In this document: positions 14,127 to 27,099 of the stretch, piece after piece | Layout: each line of letters opens with the position of its first letter | Numbering within the stretch: the stretch's first letter is position 1 | NCBI GenBank assembly: GCA_036850595.1 | Contig: CM072158.1 | Location: forward strand, 7,393,422 to 7,457,421 | From: Rhyacichthys aspro | Lineage: Eukaryota; Chordata; Actinopteri; Gobiiformes; Rhyacichthyidae | Length of the DNA stretch: 64,000 bases | Reading direction: 5' to 3' | Notes under the pieces: generated by a model | Told to the model about the DNA's origin: nothing | The model's database searches: none | What the model saw: the letters and a program-made list of their open reading frames with translations, nothing else | Made by a program: the position numbers and the translations under genes

Positions 14127-17100
14127 CTGAAAAGACATACAAAACGAAAACAGCTTAATTAATCTGCCAATATTATACTACAAAGGGCCATTTATGCAAT
14201 TACAGGTAAAATCTGTTGTCACTGTGGATGTTTTCAGAGTGTAATACCTGCAAATAAAGAAGATGATTTTAGAGAATTGAACCTAATTGTTTTAGTTCTT
14301 TTGGAAGTGAAACAAGCACACAATAACTCTTTTAAGTTGAGATTCATTGCAATTAGTTAGAAGGCCACAAAGTTAAACAGTGCATGAACAATCTCTGCTC
14401 ATTGGTTAAAGGCATTGTTAGCCCTCTATTAAAGATAAGCTACATCCATATATCAGAGGCTGCTTTGGATCATGTTGTATCTGCTTTCATTGATGCTTGT
14501 TCTGTTCTGTTCCTTATGTTGGTATTGCTCTTTCTGACTTATGGGCTTTTCATATGGCTCTGCACTGTTCCAGAAGAACTTTGAATTGGACCAAGATCAA
14601 AGATTTGATTTTTTTCAGATTGGTTTGGAACATGGAGAGTTGCTCTTCTGCTGGAACCCAAACATGTTTTTTTCTTGTTATTTTCTATGTTGCCTAATGC
14701 ATTATACAACAGCCTCTATTGATGACAGTGGTTCTGGGCCAGTGTACTACAAAGCAGCAAGTTTCTGAAACTCCAAAACTAAACCAAAGCTAAACTTGTC
14801 CTCATCTGAACATGGAATTGAAGGTATGTCTCAGAACACAGTCTTAGCACCAAATATAAATCAGTAAAGATATAGCTTCTTTAATATTTTTTCAGCGTGG
14901 TCCTGTCCAAACTGGATGTTTTAGCTGTAGGAAGTGTTTTTTTTAAACCAGATTGCTTGTTTCCCTCTTGCCCTTGAACACCTCAAACTAAACCAAAGCA
15001 TAAATACACGCAGCAATGGCACCTTTACTGCAGTGCTGCACAATAAAACAGTTCTGCTGGTTAGTATCACACTAAAATTCAGTCCAATTCAGCTCCTCAG
15101 AGTGTGTCTCTCTCTGTCTTCTGGGGAACATCACCGTCTACATTTACAACTTTATAATAGGATCCAAATGTGTTATTGGACTGTTTTTTTTCCACCAGAA
15201 ATGACAAGAAGCTGAGGAAGCGCATCTGGGAATGAAAACATACAGGAGTTGTTTGTTGTTTGGTTTCCCCTGCATCAAATATAATCTATAGGCAGAGGAG
15301 CTGACCAGCAGGGTCCAATACCAAGAGACACACTATACCATTTGCCTAAGAATATTCACTCATCTTTTGGCTTTAGAAAAAAGGCATCTGGAGGGGAGTT
15401 TGGTGAACTCAGACCTAATAACAAACACTGAAAAACACTGGGATTTTTTCTTCCATTTTAACACTAAACATAAAGATATGTGTTTTTATACTGTAACTGT
15501 ATATTTGACATTAGTCCTTGGCTCTCAATAGAGAACAGGGCTGACTCAGGGCAGAAAATATTCTATCTAACGATCGACTTCTTTGTGAAGAGATTTATTT
15601 TCCTAAAAAAAGAACCATTCTTGTTGTGATGTTTAGTATCAAAGGCTTCTTATGGCATTTTTTTAAAAATTTGAAATCCATCAGAAAACAATTATAAAAG
15701 ACTACAAAAAGCTAAATGTTTATCAATATTTCGGTGATATACTGTATCTTTGTGCGATGAAAAATACTGCATGTATATGATACTGAATGTATATGAGTAT
15801 AGTATAATATCTGTGTTTATGCTCCAATGCAATGTTTTTAAATTGTTAGCCCAATCCTTTGTAACTGCTGAATTAAGGCCTGATAAAACCACAAAGACAG
15901 GTGACGGAACAAACACTAAACTTTATTGTCTTGTTAAATACATTGTGTTGCCGTGACAACTCTCTGCTTAAATATGTACAAACTTAGATTAAAGTGAGTG
16001 CCTTTAAATGTGGTGTTGAGCGACTGCAGTGCCTTTATGGTAATACGCTCCTGGAATGTGGCGGATTCATTGCTTTGCGGATTTCCATGCTTTATTCGCT
16101 GTGCCCTGCTGGAATACTCATATCAGTCTGTCAGCCTCTCACTTCTCTGCCCTATGTCTCTCATCCTCCACAGTTTTTTTTCCCACCATGGCTTCTTTAT
16201 CGCTGTGCCCGTCCCATCCATCTTACTCCCGGCCCGTCCGCACCTCTTCTTTTTGACGTCTCTCTCATTCCTCCCTGTCTTTCAACCTTGGTTATTTCCT
16301 CCATCTTTCAGCATTACTCTCACACTTCCCTTGGCCTCCTTTCCTTCCTCTTCATCCATCCTTTTGTTTCTCCATTCTCCCTTCAACGCATCAACGTCTG
16401 TCACATTTTACCTCCTCGACTTTTTCTTGGTAGAATATGTAATCTTTCACACTTCCAAACAGTCGCCATAAGTCACAGACCCAGCGCCAATGTTTCATCT
16501 TTCGAATGTATGACTGTATAACTGTGTCCAAACTCTTAGAACCACCAAAGTTATTACATTGGCAAAATATTTGATTCAGATGACGTCCATTCCCCATAAA
16601 AGAACCGTATTTGCATTGGTCACTTGACATCAATCACCAGAAGTACATGATGGTGAGAGAAAATCATGTCTGTCACACAAAAGCACTTTAATATTCACAC
16701 ACAACAATAAAAACTGCCAGTGCTTACATTTCCAAAAAAGTACCTACTTGAATCAAAGCCGAACTTGTTGTCCTCTCCTCTGTTCACTTTGTGCTCAAGT
16801 CTGAACAGCAATAACAATACCCAACACTAAGTGCTTGTGAAAAGTGATTTATGAGCTTGTGTACAATCAAAATAAATGCTGTTTGGAGAATGACGTGATT
16901 GCTGTCTTTGTAAAACAATTGCAATGAATCCGTCATCCTTTGAGTGATGCTTGGATTCGGTTTCCAAGGCACTTCCACGTCTCCAAAAACGCTCCTCCCT
17001 CCCCGGTCTGCAGCGGTACGGGGGCCGGGCAGACCGCAAACAGGCACCAAGACAAGCAGCAGACACGACAGCAGGCAGGTTGTTGAAACAGAGCAGTGGG

Positions 17101-18011
17101 CCGGAGCTGGTCGGAGAGGCTTCGGGGGCCGAGGCGGTGAGAGAATAGACGTGAGGCAGGCTTCCCTCTCTGTGCACTGCTGCTTAATGGCATCAGGTGC
17201 TGCTGTCTGCAATGATTAGTGCTGGTGCTGGAGTAATGGACTCTGATAACAGTAATGGATCGGCCCACAAACACTTAGCTCAGTTTACTCTCTCTAATGC
17301 CCCTCATGGCCCAGCCTCGGCAGCTGTCTGTCCGTCCGTCTGTCTGTGGACACAGCTAACAGGAGGTATACTGCTCATAAAACCGCCCTTTTCTCCGGGT
17401 AAATCTCACTTGATCTGTTTTTAAACACAACAGCTTCTTCTATTGCTCTACTGCTCACAGAAATACCCTCCTGAGTGTTTTTTCCTGATTGATTCTACAT
17501 CCTTTCTTTTTGTTCCTCTATTTTGCCCATTTCACAATTTCTTCTTACTCTACTTTCATCGAGAATATGTATTTTTCACACTTTTAGGTGTTAGTCATCT
17601 CCAACTAACCCTGCTTCCACCTTTTTCCTTCCATTTAATTCCCCAGGAAGCTGATGATGAACACCCACTCAGCAGATCCATGGTAAAGAGACTACGAGGA
17701 ATTCTTTAAAGCCACTTACTGCTCTTTAAAAGGCAATTTTGGAAAGAATAAAGCAAATTTACCTTCCATTTAACAGCGTTGTTACTGTAGTTAATTACAA
17801 AAAAAATGATTACTTAAGTGGCCATTGGAGCAGACTGCCAAAATAGTTCTTGCATGTATTTTTTCACTGATATCTGGATGATTGTTGTTATAAACAGCAA
17901 CACTTTTGTGCAAGTTACAAGATAATTCGGAGAGGTGGTTGGATTGTTTCACTTTACAATGAGTGAGTATGAAAGGACAAAGCATTTTAATAAGCTATAG
18001 AGTCTGTAGAT

Positions 18012-18430
18012 CAGTGGTGTCAAACTCAAAATGGTGAGGGGCCACGAAAGTTAATAAGAATCTTTTCAGGGGCCGAAGATGGTGAACTTTTATTAAATTT
18101 TGAATGTGAGATTTCATCTTCATTTGAGTCTTACAAAAGTTATCACACAAATAATAATTTCCTCCTTTTATGGAAACTGGTTTTAGTTGGATTTCAAAAG
18201 GTTTCAGTCAGATTTCAACAAGCTTTAGATTGATTTAAACAGGTTTTAAACAGATTTGAACAGGTTTTAGTTACTTATCTTTGTAGCAAAAATCAAATCC
18301 ATCTAAAGCATGCTCAAATTCAATGAAAAAAACCTAGTGGCAAAAATATCACCTTTAAAATGTATTGAAGGGCCACATAAAACATTGCAAAGGGCCGCAT
18401 TTGGCCCCCGGGCCCTGAGTTTCACATTGT
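18012..18430. mobile_element. Degenerate non-autonomous DNA transposon-like repeat, hAT-type ends
   Basis: The left end reads cagtggtgtcaaactca and the right end, read on the opposite strand, contains tgtgaaactcagggcc, so the two ends are imperfect inverted copies. The sub-terminal GGGGCCACGAA, GGGCCACAT and GGGCCGCATTTGGCCCCCGGGCCC blocks are typical of an abundant vertebrate repeat class whose ends resemble hAT-Charlie elements. The centre holds about 4.7 units of a 21-bp tandem repeat (listed separately). There is no coding capacity. No clear 8-bp target-site duplication is visible, so the exact ends and the superfamily are inferred. Confidence 0.5.
18178..18275. repeat. 21-bp tandem repeat, about 4.7 units
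   Basis: Four consecutive 21-bp units start at 18178, 18199, 18220 and 18241, with a partial fifth at 18262. The shared pattern is roughly aggttttagtcagatttcaac. The units have diverged at several positions but the spacing is exact. The array sits inside the degenerate repeat at 18012-18430. Confidence 0.8.
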
Positions 18431-19593
18431 GCAGTGGATGGTGCGTAACTTTTTCAACAAAGGACTTGGAACTTATCAGACTTAAAAAGCCTTCACTCCA
18501 TCTGATCTCTATCTGATCTCGATCTCGCCGAGTCTCATTCCCACCTCTCTTTTCCATCAGCTCCTTTTATAATTTCTCCTTATAATAACCTTTATGATGA
18601 GTTCTTTCAGTGCGGCCCTTGTTTCACACTCCTGTCCCTGCCTCCATCACGTTTCCTCTCCTCACGGCTGGAACAGGTGGCCAGTGGCAGGTCGTTGCTG
18701 TGCTCTGCTTGTCGGTCCGCAGGAAGCAACCTAGCGCTGTGTATGTGTACGTGTGCGGCGGTCTGTCCTGCTGTAACCCTCGGTAATAGAGCGGGGAATA
18801 GGAGAGGAGTTCAGCCACAGTTGGTGATTAAGAAAAATCCCTGCAAGATGGTGGTCGGTTGCCGTCAGTGGTCTCCTCTGGGTAAACAGGGGAAGAATGT
18901 GAGGAGAGGAATGAGAGCCCGGTGGCTGCGGCAGAGGACAAGGACAGAGCGCTTTATGACTTCGGGGATTAACAAGCTGAAGTGGAAACTTTTCTAAGTA
19001 GAAAAAGAAATAAACTGTTAAGTGATATGCTCGGCGGCTGAAATAACCCCGGAGGTGGTTTACTGTACGGTGTAATTGCTGGTGTCCATGGATGTGTGTG
19101 GCCAACAGGCTCGAGAGGCTATTATCGAGCAACTTTATGCATACAGCACACACATACAGACAGAAGAGTGAGGACACACTTATCCACTGACAGACACACT
19201 GTGAAACACTCTTCACAGTGCTAAATGACTTTTAAAACTTTCCACTTCCATCTTTGAGTGGGAATGGGACTGGATGTGTTTTCTTCCTGGTGTGTTAGCA
19301 TTGGAAAGGCTGGAACAATATATATATATTTGGTTTTGCTTATTTTTAAGTCATTTGTACATGTCACAATAGCCCTGTTATCACCTAAAATGTATATGAA
19401 GGTGCAACAAAAGGCCTTGAATTTGACATTCTCCAAACTCAGACAGGATAACATAGCATAGCATTTTTATTACATGAACTGCAACACTTGATCACACAGA
19501 ATATGAAACATGAAAGGGTGATGTGTATGAAACAAACCACATGTATCACCTTGAAATAATTCTACACTGTATAAATGATTCAAACAGAGATAC

Positions 19594-19751
19594 CTGGCAA
19601 ACCCGACCCCTCTGCTGACTCCGTTGGCGTCCCGCAGTATCCGTGTGGAGATCACGTGACCCAGGGGCTTCAGCATGTTCTCCAGCTCCTGCTCGTCCAT
19701 AGACACGGGTAAGTTGGAGATGTACAGGTTGGTGGGGTCCTGCTCCTGTTG
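19594..19751 (-). CDS. rbms3: rbms3 internal exon: inter-RRM linker and most of RRM2
   Basis: This 158-nt exon encodes 52 codons plus the first two bases (AG) of a split arginine codon. It begins QQEQDPTNLYISNLP and ends DANGVSRGVGFA. The acceptor is ctctctcttccgacag and the donor is GCCAG|gta. LYISNLP is the RNP2 motif and SRGVGFAR the RNP1 motif of RRM2. Histidine in GHVISTR and the wording DANGVSRG match vertebrate RBMS3 as I recall it; RBMS1 has GQVISTR and DSSGTSRG. One difference stands out: the usual LKPFG reads LKPLG, from the CTG codon at 19662-19664. The exon joins in phase to the exon at 63600-63691 upstream and to the one at 14047-14126 downstream. A longer open frame covers 19470-19874, but its ends are intronic. 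Confidence 0.95.
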
Positions 19752-21959
19752 CTGTCGGAAGAGAGAGACAAAAGGTGTGTGAAAACTACGTCTTAGCACA
19801 AAGCAGGGCAGTCCCAGGCTGTTTGACTGTATTGATAAGCCTTTAACAGCTAATGTGCTGTATTGAAATTTCAATAGCTCAGTGTGTGAATGTCACTGCG
19901 TGACACAATCAGGCCAGCATATTATGGATTAGCATGAGCATCTTTCTTGATTCTCCTTTTATCTGTTCTATGTATTCCTGCTGTATACTGCTAAGAGACT
20001 GCTGGCTATGTGTCTTTTAAATCTGATTTAACAGTGTTTAAAGATACTAAAAGTGGAGTCATGGTGAAAGGGAAGAGGTGCAGAGTGAATTGTACAACAG
20101 TGGTTTTCTGTGTAGTGCCCAGAGGCTGCTGCGAGCGAGAAGAAGCTGCACAGCTGGTGTTGGGTAGAGCCTGAGGTAGCATTAGGCCCAGTGAGCTCTA
20201 CAGTAGAACAGCTGGAAACAGCAGCCTGCTCCAGTCACTGAGCCACAGTTACACAGCTACCTATCAATATGGACCCACTGAGTGTCAAAAGTAGTCATGA
20301 AACTTTATTTAATGCATAAATCTGTATATTGACAACAGTTTCCCATTGGCCTTGTTCCATGTATAATTGACCTTAATTAATCCCATACACAATATAATAG
20401 TATTCAAGCTGTTTTAAAACTGTTAAGCACAATTAGACAAGAAAATGGACAGAGACAGACAAACAGGATGTAGTTTTCAGCTCATCTCAAGAAAAACACA
20501 GATCCCTTATACTCCAGACCGAGTTATGTAAGACATACATCTATATTTACAGATAGGATCAACTGAAGTATGTCAGCTCCAGTTGGAGGCAACACTCAAG
20601 TCCACTAATGTGAACTATAAACCATCAACTGGACTCTTAAAGAAATGCACAACTAGGCTTCATTGGGAAACTGAGACATTATAAAGAATGCAGGCACTCA
20701 CATTTCTTCATAAAAAACAACCACCTCTGTAGCTTCTGTGGTCTAAAACAGGGCACATATTGGCCTAAAAAGATTTAAGCTATAGTCTCCAGTGTGTGAG
20801 CGATCCACTTGACTCACTCCTGCTGAGTTGAGCTGAGTGTAGAAACTTGTCTAAATCTCAGTCGGGGTCTGTGGAGATACTTCAGTTGCTACAGTTCATG
20901 TAAACACTGTCTTTAGAGTCTTTATAGACTGTGTGCCTTGCCACAGGCAAAACTGTCTCCCTGTCTCATGTCTTGTTGTTGTTGTGCGTTGATGTCGGAG
21001 GAAGAGGTTGAGGAGGTGGAGAGGAAGTGACTCCACCGGCGTTCTACCTCTCTCCATCTGTCAGAGGAGACCGCCGCTCCCTCCCCTGATTAATTAGTCA
21101 TCTTATCTGACAGGACATGTTTGATCTGATTAAAGCTTTAGAGAGAACGCTGCTGCCTAATCTAAAAGCAGCAAAACTGCAGCACTTTCTCATTTAACCA
21201 TTTACTGGTCTTAGCAACTTAAGAACAAGCTTAAAGACTGCGCTGGTTCTTTTGCAGGTCAGGTACTTTCAACCCATTCTCACACAGATGACGATGGAGC
21301 CCTTTGGTATTCTTTTATGAAGCAGCTGAGTCGAATCATGGTGTGTTTTTAAGTTTTGGATTTATTAAAATAGTCTCCATATGCATTTAGAGTAGTGTAT
21401 AGGACACATTTTTTTCAGATTTAGAGAAAACAAGTGTTTATGTTCACAAGGCAAAAGCATGTCCGATTACAACAAGTGTGGATGGGATAGGCGGCTGTTA
21501 CATTTTTGTTATAGATTTACAATATTCCAAGACGCTATCTGTAATTTCTACTAAGTCCATTCATATCCAGGTGGAGTTCCTAACGTGTTGGTATCTCACG
21601 CCTTGGGACCGACTGTGGGTTGTTGCTACATTGAGAAAGCTCACAAGAGTTTGTATAACACAGGATTTGGCAGTGAATGAGGCTTAATTAAATCTGCCTG
21701 TAAAAATCGACTGTACACGTGTCACTCTGCAGCTAAGTCCCTTTGGTGTGCAGAGCCTTGCAGCTGCGATTCCTTTTGAGTTTCATTGGTTGTGCGAGGC
21801 GATGTTTTTCAGGATTATGTCAAATAGGCTTCCAGTGCAGACAGGAGGTCTGGATCAAAGAGGTAACTGACTGACTCACTCACGCAGCTAAGCCCAATGA
21901 GTTTATACGCGTTTGAATGAAACTCTTTTTTTTCCCGCAGAAGCATGTGACAGAGCATC

Positions 21960-22220
21960 AGTGAGAGCGGGATGTATAGAGGTTAATTTGTGTGCGTGGG
22001 TGAATGGGGGAGGTCTCCATTTGCAGGGGGATTATCGCGGGGAGGCCTCGTCTACACGCAGGCGCTTCGCTACGTTTCCTCTTTGATGACGTTCCGCTCC
22101 ACAAAGCCCTAAATACCCAGATGAGAAGGTTACAGGAGGAGCGGGAATGGGAGCGTTTTGACGGGAGGGGAGATAGGCCGGTCCGCTCCACAACCAGATT
22201 TAATTTCCTTTAATGTCAGG
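21960..22220. promoter_or_regulatory. Candidate CpG-containing regulatory block
   Basis: The block is locally GC- and CpG-rich compared with its surroundings (gattatcgcggggaggcctcg, acgcaggcgcttcgctacg, gatgacgttccgctc). It includes a GATA-like ttatc and a CRE-like tgacgtt half-site. No protein is recognised in either frame. Confidence 0.2.
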
Positions 22221-24584
22221 CTTTGCACGGGCTCGGCTGTCAGGCTCTGAATGAAGCCATAATTGAGGTGGTACCTGTGCATACATCCTACTCTGAATAA
22301 CTACGCTGCTGTGTTATTCCTAAAAAGAAAAACCGTGGCATTGTGTCACTCCTTTTCTGTAAGGCGTCTAATTTCTGCTGAGGCGGTTGTGTTTGTCCGC
22401 TTGCCATTGACCACTGTTGAAGAAGGTTAATGCGAAGGCTCCAGGCTGCGCGGGGCATTTGATGAGCATAATTTCTTCACCTTGCCACCAGGAGGACGGG
22501 AGAAATCCAACTGTGCATGAGACAAGACGGGGGGAAGGTGGCCGACGTGTCATTTCCCGCTGACGGATGGCCCCCTCGCTAAAGCTGACAGCCCCGTAGC
22601 TGTTATTTCATTTCGACACCTTGCTCTGTTTACCTCACTGTAATTTCTGAGAACATTACTATGCCAGAGCAGAGGAAGGATATTAGTACGGGAGAAAAAG
22701 AAAACAGGAATAGGAGTTACAGATGAGGGTGCTAAAGGTGAAAAGGTAAGAATCAAAGGAAAGCGGAGAGTGGCGGGAAGCGAGATATGAAGGCGGCTGA
22801 CATGACAGGTAGATACAATGCATTAAAGGAAGACCTTGTTGCCGTTTGACAATGCTTGAGGGAAAAGAGACGTCAGCTTTCAGAAGTCTCACGTTCTGCC
22901 GATGGGGCTCTCAGGGCTGTATCTATTTAACTGATAAAAGTTAGAAAGAGATATGTGTCATGACTGAGGGCAATGCATCTAATGCCTTTCTGAGAGTCAG
23001 AGTCTCTCTATGAATCACATTTGATCGTTCTTGTGAACTGATAATTACTTTTTAGGTTTATATTCTGCAAGTTTTATATTTGATGTGCAATTCTGATGAG
23101 TGCTTTCACAGATAAAGCTGTTAATTGAATGAATAAAATGAATAAAATGAGCATAATTGCTATTTTTTCAGGCTGCACAAGCGCTGCATTGACTGACTGA
23201 AATAGCAGGTGTAGGGAAAATGGCCTCCTGCAGCAGATGGCCTTTGCAACGCCAATGGCCATCAGACAAGTGAAAGTTTTCAAAGAAATTCTCTGCTTGG
23301 ATTTTTAATAGAAAATTCATTCAAGCAGAAAACAGCTCATTTAGAACAACAGCCTTATATTCCCCAACAAAAAAGTGAGCTTCTGGGCAACTCCAGGCCG
23401 TTCAGTTTACCAAATCTGGCTTTGTGTGGCTTGTTTGGGTTTGTGGCCTCAGCAGGGGAATCAATTACTCAATAAAAAGTCTTGAAGATGTCTGTGAGAA
23501 ATGCCTGTTCTTGCCATCTCTTCAGCTGTTGAGGACTTGACGGGGCATCACGCTGCACAAATAGCTCTCAGGACTAATAACCGATCAGGAAAGTTCTTAA
23601 TTCGACTTGTTGCCACTTTGTCTTCTCCCATTCACTGAGGCTGCTCCAGAGATTAGCCATGTTAGAATAATTGTGCAGTGCTTTGTATAGGGGTAAACTG
23701 ATGGGGTAATGGTAGCTACAACCAACTACATGCTTCCCTCAGGTACCTCTGTTGTTGTTGTGTGCCTGGAGAAGCACAATTAAAGACACACACAATAGAT
23801 TCAGTGTTGTCTGGTTGGTCAGAAAGCGGTGGTTGTTGTAACTGACATTACCGCCGACGCAGGAGAGCACATTACTATTGTCTCGTATATATATATGGGC
23901 TTGCCGATCTCACATCTTGCCGTGGGAGCCTGAGTCGGCAAAATGCACCAGGCCAACCGAGTGGAAAGAAGATGAAGGGAGGCAGAAGCTTATGGGCACA
24001 TCAACTCACTTCAAAAGCTCGCGTTTCATTTGTGAGGAGCCAGACAGAAAGGTATAGCGCTACAAAGGAGCTATCATGTTGTCAGCCGGCTAGTCAGCTG
24101 GTCAGACAACAGCAGGCGGAGTCTCCCGGGCGGCTTACGGGCCTTTGATGAGCGCTTCCCAACATTTTGGGCCGCCGCTGATGAGGGGGTGGCGGGATCA
24201 CTCCACACGTCTCTCTGTAGAGGCTCTCGTCGAATGTTTCCTCAGCACTCGGCTCTTCTGTCTGTTATCAAGTGGCTCTTTGACGACGGACTTCAAAACT
24301 CGACCCATATCTAACACCGCGCAGTACAGTGCGTCCTTGTCTTAGGCCTGCGTCTGTCCACTGTAGCCGTCAGCAGTACGGTAGCCAAAATATGGAATAC
24401 TCACATAAAAATGACACAAGTAGAGGTAAAGTAAATGATTGAATTTAAAGTAAGAACAGGTAAAGGTAAAGGTAAGACAACAAGGCAGAATAACCAGGCC
24501 GGCTGAAATCAGAAGTATGCTAAGGTTTGTTTTTGGATGCCAATGACAAAACCTTAAGAGGATGAAACAGGGCAATTATTTTTC

Positions 24585-24740
24585 TCCAAGGGCCACATTA
24601 GAACCTGGGATTCTTGTGGAGGGCCGAGCCAACACAGTGGCTCAATAAAAACTATAACTATAAGCAAAAATATGTGAAATATATACCACCGTCACTGCTA
24701 CATTACCCTCTGTTTTAGATCTACTCTTTTCATTTTGTTC
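24585..24740. repeat. Possible repeat fragment related to the GGGCCACAT class
   Basis: The stretch ccaagggccacattagaacctgggattcttgtggagggccgagcc carries two GGGCC-A/G blocks like those in sub-terminal parts of the repeat at 18012-18430, and is followed by AT-rich DNA. No terminal repeats are visible. This may be a remnant of the same broad class. Confidence 0.3.
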
Positions 24741-25259
24741 TAAAACCAGGCCTGGCTCAACAAGTATTGACACCTGAGAAAATGACTCAAAAGTCTAGTC
24801 ACCTGCAGAAACACTAATGATAACAGCTCTTTCCTCGAAGCGGTGGGTGGCATCCAAACAAGGCTTGAACCACAAAGTCTGAATTTATCCTCAACAACGT
24901 TTACCAGGCACATAATACACTTTTAACAATAACTCTATTCCAGCTTCCCCTCAACTCACAAAAATACCTGCCTAACCTCAGCAAAGAGTCTTCGAGTGCC
25001 TTCAAAATAAAAGTATTACGTTTGTATTATGTACTGTACATTGTCTACACTCTTGGATTAATTCCTGGGTGGGTCGAGGGCCTGATGTGGCTTAAAATGC
25101 CCAGATCTGCGTTAATCAAAGCAGATGAACAGATGGGAATACTTTATAGGCACGTATTGTCTCCACATCTGACGCAGAGGCTTAGAAACACGCTAGATAT
25201 AAAAACACACATTATCCGACATATGCACCGATGTTTCAGAACAGCATGTGCGGAAAAGT

Positions 25260-25480
25260 AAAGACTGTGGGGATGTGGGGTCCGTATGCCGCTCGCTGGG
25301 GGCTAACGAAATCAACGTTCCCGATTCAAGCCGTCTGTTGGCGAACAAAGGGCTGTGAGGTGGATCTGTGGCGTCACCTCGGGCGGCCATTTTCTGTCCA
25401 ATTAGCATATTATATTTAAACAAACAGCCGGAAACACCTGCCACTTCGGCGTGAGGCAGTGAAAGGCGACATGTTTAAAT
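25260..25480. promoter_or_regulatory. Candidate regulatory block with forkhead-like site
   Basis: The block contains CpG-bearing text (gtatgccgctcgctgg, ggcgtcacctcgggcggccat), an octamer-like ccaattagcatatta stretch, the forkhead-type taaacaaaca, and an E-box-like cacctg. It shows no repeat character. Confidence 0.2.
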
Positions 25481-27099
25481 GCAAATACTGAAGCATTTAG
25501 ACTAACAGTGTAAAGGTTTAAAGATGGGATATTTCATTATAGTTAAACACGGAGATGACTTCAGTTGTAAGTTAGAGTAGACTGGATGAAGGAAGTACCT
25601 GAGAGAGCCCAAAGCAGCATGGACTTAAGCTCAAAAAAACTCTAAACAGACGAGAATATCCACATTTACTGCTTTGAGATTTTGTTGGTCTTTGTGCAAC
25701 AATTCTGAAGTAAAAAAAATAAAAAAAACAAATAAAGGTGTAATTCCACTGTAGAAAGTCATGGAAAAATTATAGTTAATGTTTAAAATTGCCTATCCTA
25801 GTTTTGACAACTACTAGACGTATTTACTTCTATTCAGATATAATTTATTTTTTTCTTTCCACAGATCAAGCCTAAACTGAAATGATCTGTTTAAGTTGAT
25901 TTATTCTAAAATATTAGATTATCGTATTGTAGCTGATATAAATGCAATCACCCAAACCCAGAAACAAAAAAACACTTCAAAATAAATCTGACAGCGCAAA
26001 GGTTACCCTGAGATATCATCATTCAGGAGTCATGCTGCCAAACTGAACGTTCAATCCATTCATTTGCAAAAGACGCCTGATCAGTCTCTAGCTCACCCCT
26101 CATCTTTTATGGATAGCTCTCATCAACAGATGGTGGCTTATAATATCTCCATTAATTAACCTCCCAGTTGCATTTTCAAACTATGAAGTAACTCAGAGTT
26201 TATCCAAAGGCACAAAGGCTCAGATATAAAGATAAAAAGTGTTGAGTCCAAAAGGTAGGAGCAGAGATTAGAGGTTCATTCGTCGGTGCCGTGTTCCATT
26301 TGGCTTGAACACAATGCTACCTGATTAAATAAAAATCTTACAAATTACTTTACGTTGCTGCAGAGCACAGCTTAATACATCACATTATTCAGCTACAGAA
26401 TTCCTCCCATGAGTACAATTCGAGCCGATGACAACTATGTGTGTCCTATAGCCCAGAGGCACTAAGGTGTTTAGTTAGGTTTGAAGATCTGTGCTTGTTC
26501 ACGACATAATTCACACATAATTATACACACAGCACCGTTACAAAGCCTTACATCAATGCAAATGAATGGCTACACGCACGCTGTCAATCTCTGTCCTTTT
26601 ACTGCTTATGGAGAATGGTTTTCCAGCTAGTCTGTATTAGTCAGAAATGATAGATGCTGTGTAAGGAACAAAAGAGGGTGATACATTATTGAGCCTTTGA
26701 GTATGCTAACACAGCGGTGGGCCTTTGTTTTACGCTCTCAGCTGGCTCTGCTCTCTGCCGGCGGAGCTGGTAAAATATTCATCCAGCATAAGGCACACAG
26801 AGTCCTCTGGCACAAAACGGGCTTTTGGTGAGTCCTGAGATGTGCCATTTAGCGGCACAGACAATGGTATTATACAACTGCTGCGGTTAAAGGTTAAAGT
26901 CCTTTATATTTAGAGACAACTTATTTAAACTTAAGACATCTGTTTTTCTGTAAATGATGTTTGAATTTCACAATAGGCTAGTATAAAGCCAGAAATGTGT
27001 TTACTGGAGTGTTGTTCCTCCTGGTGAGAGCGGTGTAAGAAGGGATCACACCTTTACTTTGCAAAACAGACATAATACCACTAAATTATGTGTGCCATC

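Larger units (their letters stand above)
14127..19593 (-). other. rbms3: rbms3 intron within RRM2
   Basis: This phase-2 intron of 5467 bp splits the arginine codon after RNP1 of RRM2. It runs from donor gta (19593) to acceptor cag (14127). It contains a pyrimidine-rich stretch near 16100-16480, a short TCTG/TCCG tetranucleotide run near 17319-17345, a repeat with 21-bp internal units at 18012-18430, and a short TA run near 19320. The open frames, including one of 175 codons at 15994-16521 on the plus strand, have biased low-complexity compositions and no recognisable domain. Confidence 0.88.

Noticed and set aside
15994..16521. Plus-strand open frame of 175 codons, longest in the window
   Set aside because: It runs through a pyrimidine-rich tract and gives a Ser/Pro/Leu/Phe-rich peptide with no recognisable domain; overlapping frames are also open, which points to compositional bias.
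16784..17274. Stack of overlapping open frames on both strands
   Set aside because: A locally GC-richer stretch lowers stop frequency in several frames at once; no frame gives a known protein.
17319..17345. TCTG/TCCG tetranucleotide run
   Set aside because: Short and imperfect, so noted only as a simple-sequence stretch.
18731..19216. Minus-strand open frame of 161 codons
   Set aside because: No domain is recognised; it is rich in His/Ser/Leu/Pro and overlapped by other chance frames.
19470..19593. Continuation of the RRM2 exon open frame past the donor
   Set aside because: The consensus donor at 19593 and the exact phase match to the next exon show this part is intronic.
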